Positions 1 through 7,117 of a stretch of 26,783 bases of DNA are shown here, in pieces; the stretch's first letter is position 1, and each line of letters starts with the position of its first letter. Origin of the DNA: an uncultured Lachnospiraceae bacterium (GTDB lineage: Bacteria; Bacillota; Clostridia; Lachnospirales; Lachnospiraceae); the NCBI GenBank assembly GCA_905201915.1, contig CAJKQE010000024.1, forward strand, positions 1-26,783, read 5' to 3'. Under the pieces are notes generated by a model. That model made no database searches, was not told the origin of the DNA, and worked only from the letters and a program-made list of their open reading frames with translations. The position numbers and the translations under genes are program-made.

Positions 1-169
1 AGAAAGCCGATTCTTCCCGGCTTAACCCGAAAATGCTATCATCGGATTGGGCATCGTTTTGCAGCATGGTCATCATTTGTGGCGTACATTCCAGCCGCTC
101 AGAAGTAAGGAGCAGCTTCAAACGGTTTTTTGCAACAAAACCGGATGGTCTGCCTGGAAATCGAAACAT
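1..169 (-). CDS. minE: MinE, cell division topological specificity factor (3' end cut by window edge)
   Basis: Partial gene: 56 codons are visible and the rest lies beyond base 1. MinE binds MinD on the membrane, stimulates its ATPase and so keeps the division inhibitor away from mid-cell. The N-terminal segment carries the MinD-binding pattern VAKNRLKLLLTSERL (residues 12-26), followed by TPQMMTMLQND, which fits the end of the first helix of the family. After residue 38 the match to the usual beta-strand consensus (KVISKYM-D-D) is poor, keeping only scattered positions (S, F, E), so this is either a divergent MinE or one with damage. The start ATG (167-169) follows GAGGATTAGG and lies 17 bases after the minD stop, as expected for a minD-minE pair. 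The family is fairly sure; the condition of the C-terminal half is not. Confidence 0.8.
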   Translation of the reverse strand, partial: MFRFPGRPSGFVAKNRLKLLLTSERLECTPQMMTMLQNDAQSDDSIFGLSREESAF

Positions 170-186
170 TCCTAATCCTCCTTCTT

Positions 187-975
187 CTATTTTTTGAAAA
201 TACCGGTAATTCGTTTGAGAAACCCCTTTTTGGTACGGAAATCCATAAGAGGGACATCTTCTCCCGATATTCGTCTGCAAATATTTTCAAATGCTTTTCC
301 TGATAGAGAATCTTTGCCGCACAGAGGTTCCCCTTGATTGGTTGCAATTACTACTGCCTCATCATCAGGAATAGCACCTAATAAATCCACAGCAAGAATT
401 TCAGAGACATCCTCTACTGACATCATTTCTCCGCGTTTGATCATATCCATACGAAGACGGTTAATAACCAACTGAATTTGAGGCATTTCATTTGCCTGTA
501 AAAGTCCGATAATCCTGTCAGCATCGCGAATAGCAGAAACTTCCGGAGTTGTTACTACAATTGCTCTGCTTGCTCCTGCAATGGCATTTTTAAAACCTTG
601 TTCAATTCCGGCAGGACAGTCTAAAAGAATATAATCAAATTCTTCGGACAGTGCTTCAGTAAGCTTTACCATCTGTTCCGGCGTAATCGCAGTTTTATCT
701 TTTGTCTGAGCAGAAGGCAGTAAAAACAAATTGTCACACTGCTTGTCTCGAATAAGCGCCTGTTTCATTCTGCAGCTTCCTTCAATTACATCAATGAGAT
801 TGTAGACAATGCGGTTTTCCAGCCCCAGCACAACATCCAGGTTTCGAAGTCCGATATCGGTGTCTACTACAACGACTTTCTTATTCAGCTTAGCTAGACC
901 TAAACCAATGTTTGCTGTTACTGTGGTTTTACCCACACCGCCTTTCCCAGACGTAATTACAATAATTTCACTCAT
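187..975 (-). CDS. minD: MinD, septum site-determining ATPase
   Basis: A 262-residue ParA/MinD-family ATPase that cycles on and off the membrane to place the division septum. The deviant Walker A motif GKGGVGKT is at residues 10-17 (signature lysine K11, catalytic lysine K16), with DTDIGLRN at 38-45 and a Walker B-like ILLDCPAG near 118-124. The last dozen residues (GFLKRITGIFKK) form the amphipathic membrane-targeting helix typical of MinD. AGGAGG lies 8 bases before the ATG. It follows mrdA by 57 bases and precedes minE by 17, so it belongs to the mre-mrd-min operon. No minC lies between mrdA and minD, where many Firmicutes have it. Length and motifs are normal. Confidence 0.97.
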   Translation of the reverse strand: MSEIIVITSGKGGVGKTTVTANIGLGLAKLNKKVVVVDTDIGLRNLDVVLGLENRIVYNLIDVIEGSCRMKQALIRDKQCDNLFLLPSAQTKDKTAITPEQMVKLTEALSEEFDYILLDCPAGIEQGFKNAIAGASRAIVVTTPEVSAIRDADRIIGLLQANEMPQIQLVINRLRMDMIKRGEMMSVEDVSEILAVDLLGAIPDDEAVVIATNQGEPLCGKDSLSGKAFENICRRISGEDVPLMDFRTKKGFLKRITGIFKK

Positions 976-1032
976 ACAAAATCCTCCTGATACTCTCTTT
1001 TTCTTTTTCCTATGTGCTCTACAGATTTCTGT

Positions 1033-3927
1033 TTAGTCATTGTGCGTTGTTGTTGTGTCACTGGCAGTTGCTTTGCCTGTGACAATTTCGGTTTCATCTG
1101 CAAAATTGTACTTATAATTGAGAATATCTTTTGCTACACTTACCGCATTACCGGAAGAATATCCGTTACCAATGCGGACTGCCACGCCTACTTCAGGATT
1201 GTCATAAGGTGCAAATCCAATAAAGAGACCGTGGGACGGTCGGCTCATATCTTCCTGAGCTGTACCTGTTTTTCCTGCAACAGAAAGCTTCATAGAGCTT
1301 AAAATAGGGCTGTTTTTTGCAACACCATACATACCTTTATGTACGGCATCCCAAGTGTTGCTTGCAACATCCATTTCACCTTTTACGGTTGGCTGGTAAT
1401 CTTCTATTAAATTACCGTCAGCATCTGTTGCTTTATCAAAAAGGGTAAGCTCATAGCTAGTTCCCCGACTGGCAATAGTTGTTACATATCTGGCCAATTG
1501 GGAAGTTGTCATATTATTTTTCGCCTGTCCAAAGGAAGTACGAATGGCATCTTCTTCTGAAACTTGAGGAGATGCTTCTGTAATTTCCAAGCCAGATTTT
1601 TCATTTAATAAAAACATATTTGCATATTTCTGAAGCTTATCAATGCCAAGAGAATCAGAAAAACTGCCGTTTGTATCTGTTCCCAGGTCATAAGCTACCT
1701 GTCCCATAAATACGTTACAGGAATTTGTAATACCGGACACTACATTCATGTATCCATGTCCAGAACGGTTCCAACAATATGGACCATTTGGAATTTTATC
1801 AAAATGACCGCTACAGACAACGCCATAGTTGCTGTCTACAATTCCTTCTTCCATACCGGCTACCGCAGTTACGATTTTAAAGGTAGAACCGGGAGCGGTA
1901 AGCTGCTGGGTTGCTTTGTTATAAAACGGTCTTGATAAATCCTGAGACAGCTTTGCAAAGTATTCGGTGTCCATGTTGTTGGCAAGACGATTATTGTCAT
2001 ATCCCGGATATGTGACACAGGCAAGTGTTTCTCCGGTTTTCACGTCTGTCATTACAAGAGAACCGGAGCATGGGTCTAATGCAAGCTGTGCAGGCGTAAT
2101 CTCTAAATTGCTGATTTTTTCTATCATAAAATTATACGCTGTCATAGAACCGGATTGCAAGGCATTATAAGTTGTTTCATCTGTTTCCAGAACTCCCTGG
2201 TCATATAAAAGCATACAAAGCTGTGCACCGGAAATCAAATCTGACTGGAGCATATATTTATAAATAATCTTGGAAAATCCGGTATCATCAGCAAGAGAAT
2301 TAGTAAGATAATCAGATAAAGCCGTATATACCTGAGAAGAATCCAGATAATCACCCTCTGCTGAAAACTGTGAAATATCAATCCAGTCTTTTCCGGCAGC
2401 ATAAGTTAAAAATTCTTTTAAACTTATGCTTTCATCCTTAGACCATGCAATATAAGTAGGGTCTGCAGCATCAATGGCATCCATGGATAAAATCTCTTTT
2501 TTTCTTGTCAGAAACTCATTGACAATATAACTCTGATACTCCTGCATTTCTTTTGAAAGATTTTTATATGCCACAGGAGTTTCTCTTGTCAACTCCTCTT
2601 TAATCTGTTGGAAAACGTGTTCCTGTTGCTGCTGGAAAATACTATATACTGTTTTTTCCAGTTCTGTGGCATTATCTTCCTTAAAATGGTTAATGTTCAG
2701 TACACTGTTTTCAATTAACGCATTATAAACATCGTAAATAGGAGTTTTAATTGCAGCAGTATCCATTCCTTCTTCTACTTTAAACTCTTTTGCATTAATA
2801 ATATTAGAAACTAAAATACCGGCAATTTTTTGTTCTAAGACTTTATAGCTTATTCGTTGTAAATCTTTATCCAGCGTCAGGTAAATATTATTTCCGGACT
2901 TCGGATTTTTTCTGGAATTTTTAACAGTTTCCAAAGCTTTTCCCATTGTATCTACAAGGACTTTATCGGAACCGTCTGTTCCCCGTAACTGGGTTTCCAT
3001 TATTTTTTCAACTCCTGATTTACCAATCACTGCATCAGCAGAATATTTATGCCCTTCTTCTTTTAATTCTTTCAGCTCATCAGCGTCAGCTTTTCCGGTA
3101 TAACCAATAATAGGAGCGAAAGCTTCAGCTTCATCATAGACACGGATAGAATCTTCTTCAATGTCCAGACCTTGCAAATCATCTTTGCGTTCCATAATTT
3201 CCGCTACAGTCTCTTCACTGACATTTGTTGCCAATGTTACAGGAACATATTTTTTAAAGCTATTCGTAGAAAGAATATAGCGGATTTTAAGAATATCCAA
3301 GGCTTCTTCTTTGGTATAAGTTTCTGGTAATCCGTATTTTTCCAGTTCTTCTTTTGTATAAGGTTTTTCTTCATTGATAAGTCCAAAACGTTTTTCATTG
3401 GACATATCTTCTATCATTTTATCCGGAGTTGCATTGAGCTCCTCTTTTTTCAGCTTTTCAATATTTGCCTGTCCATAGACATCTGCTTTAAAACGATTGA
3501 GGTTAAAACCAGTGGTATCAAAAGCATAGTTTCCTTCTTCATCCAGAACAATATGGAAATCCACGCTTAAAGTTTCATTGTGTTTTTTTAATATATTAAG
3601 TACTTCATAAGCAATATGGTTTAATGTGAGATTTCGTTCTCTGGTGGTTTCATAAGTTCCATTATCTTCCAGAATAACGGAATAAGAAAGCTGATTATAG
3701 GCAAGAGGCTTACCATTTCTGTCAAAAATAATTCCTCTGGTTCCCTTTAGTGTTCGTTCTTTTGTGATGCTTAAATTAAAATTTTCTGCATATTCTTTTC
3801 CGTGAATAATCTGTAAGGAAAAAAGTCTTTGCAGAAGTACACCAAATAGAATACAAAATACTAAAATAAGTACAGTGGTTCTTTTTAATCCGATTTTTTT
3901 CAATAGTTTTTTTATTTTCTTAGCCAA
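1033..3927 (-). CDS. mrdA: Penicillin-binding protein 2 (elongasome transpeptidase) with a large internal insertion
   Basis: Class B penicillin-binding protein that cross-links peptidoglycan during cell elongation with MreBCD and RodA. There is a short cytoplasmic tail, one membrane helix (about 18-36) and a dimerisation region (RGIIFDRNGKPLAYN, 64-78). The transpeptidase domain has all three active-site motifs: STFK with Ser681, SCN at 736-738 and KTG at 886-888. At 964 residues it is much longer than the usual 600-700. The extra length is an insertion of about 250 residues between the hinge LTLDKDLQ (355-357 region) and DPCSGSLVMTDVKTGE (about 620), where most PBP2 proteins have only a few residues. 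The insert is acidic/helical and rich in Q and E. The start overlaps the mreD end by 16 bases, so the two are probably translationally coupled. PBP2 is assigned over other class B PBPs from the mreCD neighbourhood. Confidence 0.95.
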   Translation of the reverse strand: MAKKIKKLLKKIGLKRTTVLILVFCILFGVLLQRLFSLQIIHGKEYAENFNLSITKERTLKGTRGIIFDRNGKPLAYNQLSYSVILEDNGTYETTRERNLTLNHIAYEVLNILKKHNETLSVDFHIVLDEEGNYAFDTTGFNLNRFKADVYGQANIEKLKKEELNATPDKMIEDMSNEKRFGLINEEKPYTKEELEKYGLPETYTKEEALDILKIRYILSTNSFKKYVPVTLATNVSEETVAEIMERKDDLQGLDIEEDSIRVYDEAEAFAPIIGYTGKADADELKELKEEGHKYSADAVIGKSGVEKIMETQLRGTDGSDKVLVDTMGKALETVKNSRKNPKSGNNIYLTLDKDLQRISYKVLEQKIAGILVSNIINAKEFKVEEGMDTAAIKTPIYDVYNALIENSVLNINHFKEDNATELEKTVYSIFQQQQEHVFQQIKEELTRETPVAYKNLSKEMQEYQSYIVNEFLTRKKEILSMDAIDAADPTYIAWSKDESISLKEFLTYAAGKDWIDISQFSAEGDYLDSSQVYTALSDYLTNSLADDTGFSKIIYKYMLQSDLISGAQLCMLLYDQGVLETDETTYNALQSGSMTAYNFMIEKISNLEITPAQLALDPCSGSLVMTDVKTGETLACVTYPGYDNNRLANNMDTEYFAKLSQDLSRPFYNKATQQLTAPGSTFKIVTAVAGMEEGIVDSNYGVVCSGHFDKIPNGPYCWNRSGHGYMNVVSGITNSCNVFMGQVAYDLGTDTNGSFSDSLGIDKLQKYANMFLLNEKSGLEITEASPQVSEEDAIRTSFGQAKNNMTTSQLARYVTTIASRGTSYELTLFDKATDADGNLIEDYQPTVKGEMDVASNTWDAVHKGMYGVAKNSPILSSMKLSVAGKTGTAQEDMSRPSHGLFIGFAPYDNPEVGVAVRIGNGYSSGNAVSVAKDILNYKYNFADETEIVTGKATASDTTTTHND

Positions 3928-4445
3928 ATGGAATCTCTCTCTTTCATTTCCAGTTCTGTCATTTTCTTGTTCAATCTAAATAAAAGTTTATAAAAAATAA
4001 CAGTTATCAATACGGTATATAACATTTCGGGAATGGCAATTCTTCCAAAATAGTAAAAGAATTCCAAACGTCCCCGCATCAAAAACTGCATGCCATAAAC
4101 CATTACGCCATACAGCAGGTCTCCCACAGCTACTAATAGCATCGGAACACGGATTTCTTCTTCATAGAAAATTTTACAGCAACATCCGGCAGCATAACCG
4201 ATGCACAGGTAGATGAAAGCATAAAAACCTAAAAGGTTTCCATAAAAAACATCTTGCAAAATGCCACAGAAAAATCCAATCCAAAGTCCGGATAGTTTTC
4301 CCTGCATAAATCCAAAAGCAACTGTAATAATCAGCAGAAGATTTGGGGTAATAGAGCCAATGGACAATGCCTGAAAAACAGTTCCCTGTAAAATAAAGCA
4401 TAGTAAAATAATGACAGCTTCCACTATTCTTCGTTTGACTCTCAT
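3912..4445 (-). CDS. mreD: MreD, rod-shape-determining membrane protein
   Basis: A 177-residue integral membrane protein of the elongasome, thought to help link MreC and PBP2 to the cytoplasmic MreB filament. The sequence is almost wholly hydrophobic, with about five or six membrane segments beginning VEAVIILLCFILQGTVFQAL at residues 8-27, and it ends in a charged tail (KMTELEMKERDS). MreD proteins are poorly conserved, so the call rests on hydropathy, length and its place between mreC and mrdA. The start overlaps the mreC stop as ATGA (4442-4445), and its end runs 16 bases into mrdA. Both overlaps point to coupled translation. Confidence 0.9.
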   Translation of the reverse strand: MRVKRRIVEAVIILLCFILQGTVFQALSIGSITPNLLLIITVAFGFMQGKLSGLWIGFFCGILQDVFYGNLLGFYAFIYLCIGYAAGCCCKIFYEEEIRVPMLLVAVGDLLYGVMVYGMQFLMRGRLEFFYYFGRIAIPEMLYTVLITVIFYKLLFRLNKKMTELEMKERDSIWLRK

Positions 4446-5302
4446 TCAGTATCCCCTTTCTGTTGTTTCACTTCTTTAATGACTAAAACTTCACTTAAAT
4501 GTTCGAAATCAACGGCAGGTGTTAAGGTTCCTGTTTTTGTCAGATTATTGGGATCTTCTTTGATATCGCTTACATAGCCAATAAGAATACCCTTTAAAAA
4601 CTTGTCACTGACATCTGAAGTGAGGATTTTCTCACCTTCCTGAATTTTATTATCTTCGTCTTTTAAATGAATAAATTGAAGCTTTCCTTCATCTATCAGA
4701 CGTAAATCTCCGGCTACAATACAACGATCAGAAGTACTCATAGTCATGGCACTGACATTACTGGTGTCATCAATAATCGAACGTACAGTTGCCCAGTTTT
4801 TTCCGACCTCTGTTACAATTCCTACTAATCCGCTTCCGGCAATGACATTGCAGTCTTTTTGAATACCATCTGCCGTACCTTTATCAATAGTAAAATTAGA
4901 AAACCAGTTTCCCGCATCTTTGGAAATAACATTGGCAGCTACTTTGTCATATTCACTGTAGCTTTGGTCTAACTGATACAGTTCCTGTAAGCGTGCAAGC
5001 TCTGTTAATCCCTGTGTAAGGCGGCTGTTTTCTGCAGTCAATTCATCTACTTTTTTCTGAAGTTTTTTATTCTCTTTTACTAACGTTTGTTTATTCTGAA
5101 ATCCGGCTGTTGCATTGTCCAGAACTTTTCCGATTTGGTTAATTCCTTTCTGAAAAGGAACAATGACATAGCCTGCCGCATTTCTTATGGGGGCAACGGG
5201 GAATTTTACTGCCGCTGCGAAAATCATAAGACTAATACAAACTAAGCCCATGGCTATGAGGACATGTTTACTTTTTAATGTCCAATTACGCTTTTTTTTC
5301 AT
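4442..5302 (-). CDS. mreC: MreC, rod-shape-determining scaffold protein
   Basis: Bitopic membrane protein of 286 residues that scaffolds the elongation machinery on the outer face of the membrane. It has a basic N-terminus (MKKKRNWTLKSK), one membrane helix (about 13-31), a coiled coil (about 70-110, with NKKLQKKVDELTAENSRL) and the beta-rich MreC domain (VIGLV-type loop GSGLVGIVTEVGKNWATV and IDDTSNVSAM). The frame is open for 30 more codons upstream into mreB, but the start chosen here (ATG 5300-5302) has GAGG about 8 bases before it and sits 26 bases after the mreB stop. A longer form would overlap mreB by 64 bases and bury the membrane anchor. The order mreB-mreC-mreD is the standard one. 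Confidence 0.93.
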   Translation of the reverse strand: MKKKRNWTLKSKHVLIAMGLVCISLMIFAAAVKFPVAPIRNAAGYVIVPFQKGINQIGKVLDNATAGFQNKQTLVKENKKLQKKVDELTAENSRLTQGLTELARLQELYQLDQSYSEYDKVAANVISKDAGNWFSNFTIDKGTADGIQKDCNVIAGSGLVGIVTEVGKNWATVRSIIDDTSNVSAMTMSTSDRCIVAGDLRLIDEGKLQFIHLKDEDNKIQEGEKILTSDVSDKFLKGILIGYVSDIKEDPNNLTKTGTLTPAVDFEHLSEVLVIKEVKQQKGDTE

Positions 5303-5328
5303 GTTTAAAACCTCAGCTTTTCTTTTTG

Positions 5329-6318
5329 TTATTGAACCCATTTGTGCAAGGTACGATTTCCGATAATTTCTTTTAATCCACATATAGTACAATGCTCATA
5401 ATATCCGGACAAACGTACCTTTTGCCCGGTTTCCTGACTTAAAAACCAGTCGATATCAGGAATTCTCGTTGTTCCTCCAGCAAGAAAAATGCCTTCTTCA
5501 AGAATATTCTGATAAATTTGAGGAGGTGTTCTTTCCAGAAAGGAGCGGATTTCCTGACAAATCGTATGAACCGGTCCTAAAATTGTCTCATAAATCATAT
5601 CAGAAGGAATAACTCCCTCTCTGGGCAGTCCGGAAAGACTGTCAACGCCTACAACCTTTCGGGCTTCTTTAATATCTTCTTTTAAATATGCCAAAGAAAA
5701 CTTCAGCCGTCTGGCTGTTCTGTTTCCAATATGAAGGTTATAGTTTTTTCGTACTCCATTTACAATGGCTTCATTTAATTGTGCCCCGCCCATAGCAATA
5801 ATTTTACTTAGAACAATTTTTCCTCTTTCAATTACAGAAATTTCTGTACTTTGTGCTCCTATATTGACAATCATGCTTCCCTTTGTATTATTGATGGGAA
5901 TTCCAAGAGCCACCGCATCTGCGATGGTCTTGTTTACCATATAAATTTTATTTTTTCTGTTGGAATTTCCAATGGTATAGTAGGCACGCTGTTCTATTTC
6001 TGATAAATCTGAAGGAACAGCCAGGTATAAATTATTGTTAAATAATCCACCTGCGTTTATCTTTTCAAGTAAAGCCTGCAAAACCATCTCAGTATGATTG
6101 ACATCTGCAATTTTTCCATAAGCCATAGGTGAAATTACAGATACATTAGACGGATTTTTTTCAAAAATCTTATATGCTTCATTTCCTACTGCCAAAATCT
6201 GATTTTGGTTTCGAATGGCTATCATGTTTTTTTCTGTGATAATTGTATCATTATCCTGTGAATAAATTTTTACGGTACTTGTTCCGAGGTCTACTCCAAA
6301 CGTTTTGTGTAATAGCAC
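5329..6318 (-). CDS. mreB: MreB-family actin-like cell-shape protein
   Basis: A 329-residue actin-fold ATPase that forms membrane-associated filaments directing sidewall synthesis. The phosphate-1 loop is FGVDLGTSTVKIY (7-19), where classical MreB has DLGTANTLIY. Phosphate-2 is NIGAQSTEISVI (about 152-163) and the adenosine-binding motif is GIFLAGGTTRIPDI near 283. The sequence is visibly divergent from B. subtilis-type MreB/Mbl (for example ISPMAYGKIAD in place of the usual RPMKDGVIADF), so it may be a second, MreB-like paralogue; position directly before mreCD still supports a shape role. The start is GTG (6316-6318) with AAGGGGATC nine bases upstream. It lies 28 bases after radC and 26 before mreC. 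Confidence 0.88.
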   Translation of the reverse strand: MLLHKTFGVDLGTSTVKIYSQDNDTIITEKNMIAIRNQNQILAVGNEAYKIFEKNPSNVSVISPMAYGKIADVNHTEMVLQALLEKINAGGLFNNNLYLAVPSDLSEIEQRAYYTIGNSNRKNKIYMVNKTIADAVALGIPINNTKGSMIVNIGAQSTEISVIERGKIVLSKIIAMGGAQLNEAIVNGVRKNYNLHIGNRTARRLKFSLAYLKEDIKEARKVVGVDSLSGLPREGVIPSDMIYETILGPVHTICQEIRSFLERTPPQIYQNILEEGIFLAGGTTRIPDIDWFLSQETGQKVRLSGYYEHCTICGLKEIIGNRTLHKWVQ

Positions 6319-6346
6319 TTGAATGATCCCCTTTATCTTTTAACAT

Positions 6347-7042
6347 TTAAAAAATCCCCTGTTCACGAAAGCTTAAATATTTACAATCCCCGATAATAAT
6401 ATGATCCAGTAAAGGAATTCCCAATATCTCTCCTGCCTCCTTTACTCTTTGGGTAAAATCAACATCTGCCTGACTGGGTGTGCAGTCTCCGCTGGGATGA
6501 TTATGTACCAGAAGAATTCCCACTGCATGATAAGAAACAGCAGAAAGGAAAATTTCTCTGGGATTTGCTAAAGAACTGTTTACAGTTCCTTTAAAAATCA
6601 TTTCATCTCCTAACAGATGATTTTTTGTGTCCAGCATCATACAGATTAAAAGTTCCTGTTCTTCATGGCGAAGCTGTTCCATATAATAATCTGCAATACT
6701 GGCAGGATGTTGAAAAGAAAGCCCTTTTTTTGCAGTTGCGGTGGCAATTCGTTTGGAAAGTTCTCCAATACATTTAATCTGTATTGCCTTTACCTTTCCA
6801 ATTCCCTTGACTGCCTGAAGCTGTGCAAGACTTAAATGATGCAGGCCCAAAAGTCCTTCTCTGTCTTTAGAAAGCTTTAAAACCTCTTCTGCCATTTCAA
6901 CGGAAGGGCTACCCTTTGTTCCTGTTCTTAAAAGAACTGCTAAAAGTTCGCTGTCCGTTAAACATTCTGCACCCAAACGAAGACACTTTTCATAAGGCCT
7001 GTCCTCTTCGGGCATTTGATTGATTGTTGTATATTTTGTCAT
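6347..7042 (-). CDS. radC: RadC-family JAB/MPN protein (UPF0758)
   Basis: A 231-residue protein. The N-terminal part (1-100) contains a helix-hairpin-helix-like segment (LQAVKGIGKVKAIQIK, 75-90), and the C-terminal part is the JAB1/MPN-like metal-binding domain with VHNHPSGD (179-186). The spacing HxHx10D (H180, H182, D193) fits a JAMM zinc site. The old name reflects a proposed repair role that was not borne out; the biochemical function is unsettled. It stands first in the mreBCD cluster, as in Bacillus and most Clostridia. A candidate promoter and an inverted repeat lie just upstream. The start ATG at 7040-7042 is preceded by GGAGAG at a rather long distance of about 15 bases. Confidence 0.95.
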   Translation of the reverse strand: MTKYTTINQMPEEDRPYEKCLRLGAECLTDSELLAVLLRTGTKGSPSVEMAEEVLKLSKDREGLLGLHHLSLAQLQAVKGIGKVKAIQIKCIGELSKRIATATAKKGLSFQHPASIADYYMEQLRHEEQELLICMMLDTKNHLLGDEMIFKGTVNSSLANPREIFLSAVSYHAVGILLVHNHPSGDCTPSQADVDFTQRVKEAGEILGIPLLDHIIIGDCKYLSFREQGIF

Positions 7043-7045
7043 ATT

Positions 7046-7079
7046 TTGTTATAAGCTCTCCGGCAGTTGGCTATAACAA
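7046..7079 (-). promoter_or_regulatory. Inverted repeat in the radC leader, enclosing the ribosome binding site
   Basis: Perfect 8-base arms (TTGTTATA at 7046-7053 and TATAACAA at 7072-7079 on the plus strand) are separated by 18 bases. The loop contains the GGAGAG that would serve as the radC Shine-Dalgarno sequence. There is no run of U after it in either direction, so it is not an obvious terminator. It could be an operator or an RNA hairpin affecting radC translation; that is inference. Confidence 0.4.
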
Positions 7080-7084
7080 GTTTT

Positions 7085-7113
7085 ATTGTAGCACAGATTA
7101 AAAACGATGTATA
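7085..7113 (-). promoter_or_regulatory. Candidate vegetative promoter for radC-mreBCD-mrdA-minDE
   Basis: On the minus strand TATACA (7108-7113) is followed after exactly 17 bases by TACAAT (7085-7090). Both match the sigma-A consensus at 4 and 5 of 6 positions. It lies in the only sizeable gap (75 bases) between the COG2509 flavoprotein and radC, about 40 bases before the radC start. Confidence 0.55.
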
Positions 7114-7117
7114 TGCC

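Noticed and set aside
99..347. Minus-strand open frame of 82 codons across the minD-minE junction
   Set aside because: It lies in the wrong frame over the minD end and minE start; the true minE frame has a ribosome binding site and family motifs.
1021..1032. Short palindrome ACAGATTTCTGT between mrdA and minD
   Set aside because: A five-base stem without a U-tract; too weak to be a terminator inside an operon.
1012..1302. Plus-strand open frame of 96 codons
   Set aside because: It lies wholly opposite mrdA, has unlikely composition and no family signal. The same holds for the other plus-strand frames over mutL, mutS, miaB and proB.
5303..5392. N-terminal extension of mreC by 30 codons
   Set aside because: It overlaps mreB by 64 bases, lacks a ribosome binding site and would displace the membrane anchor.
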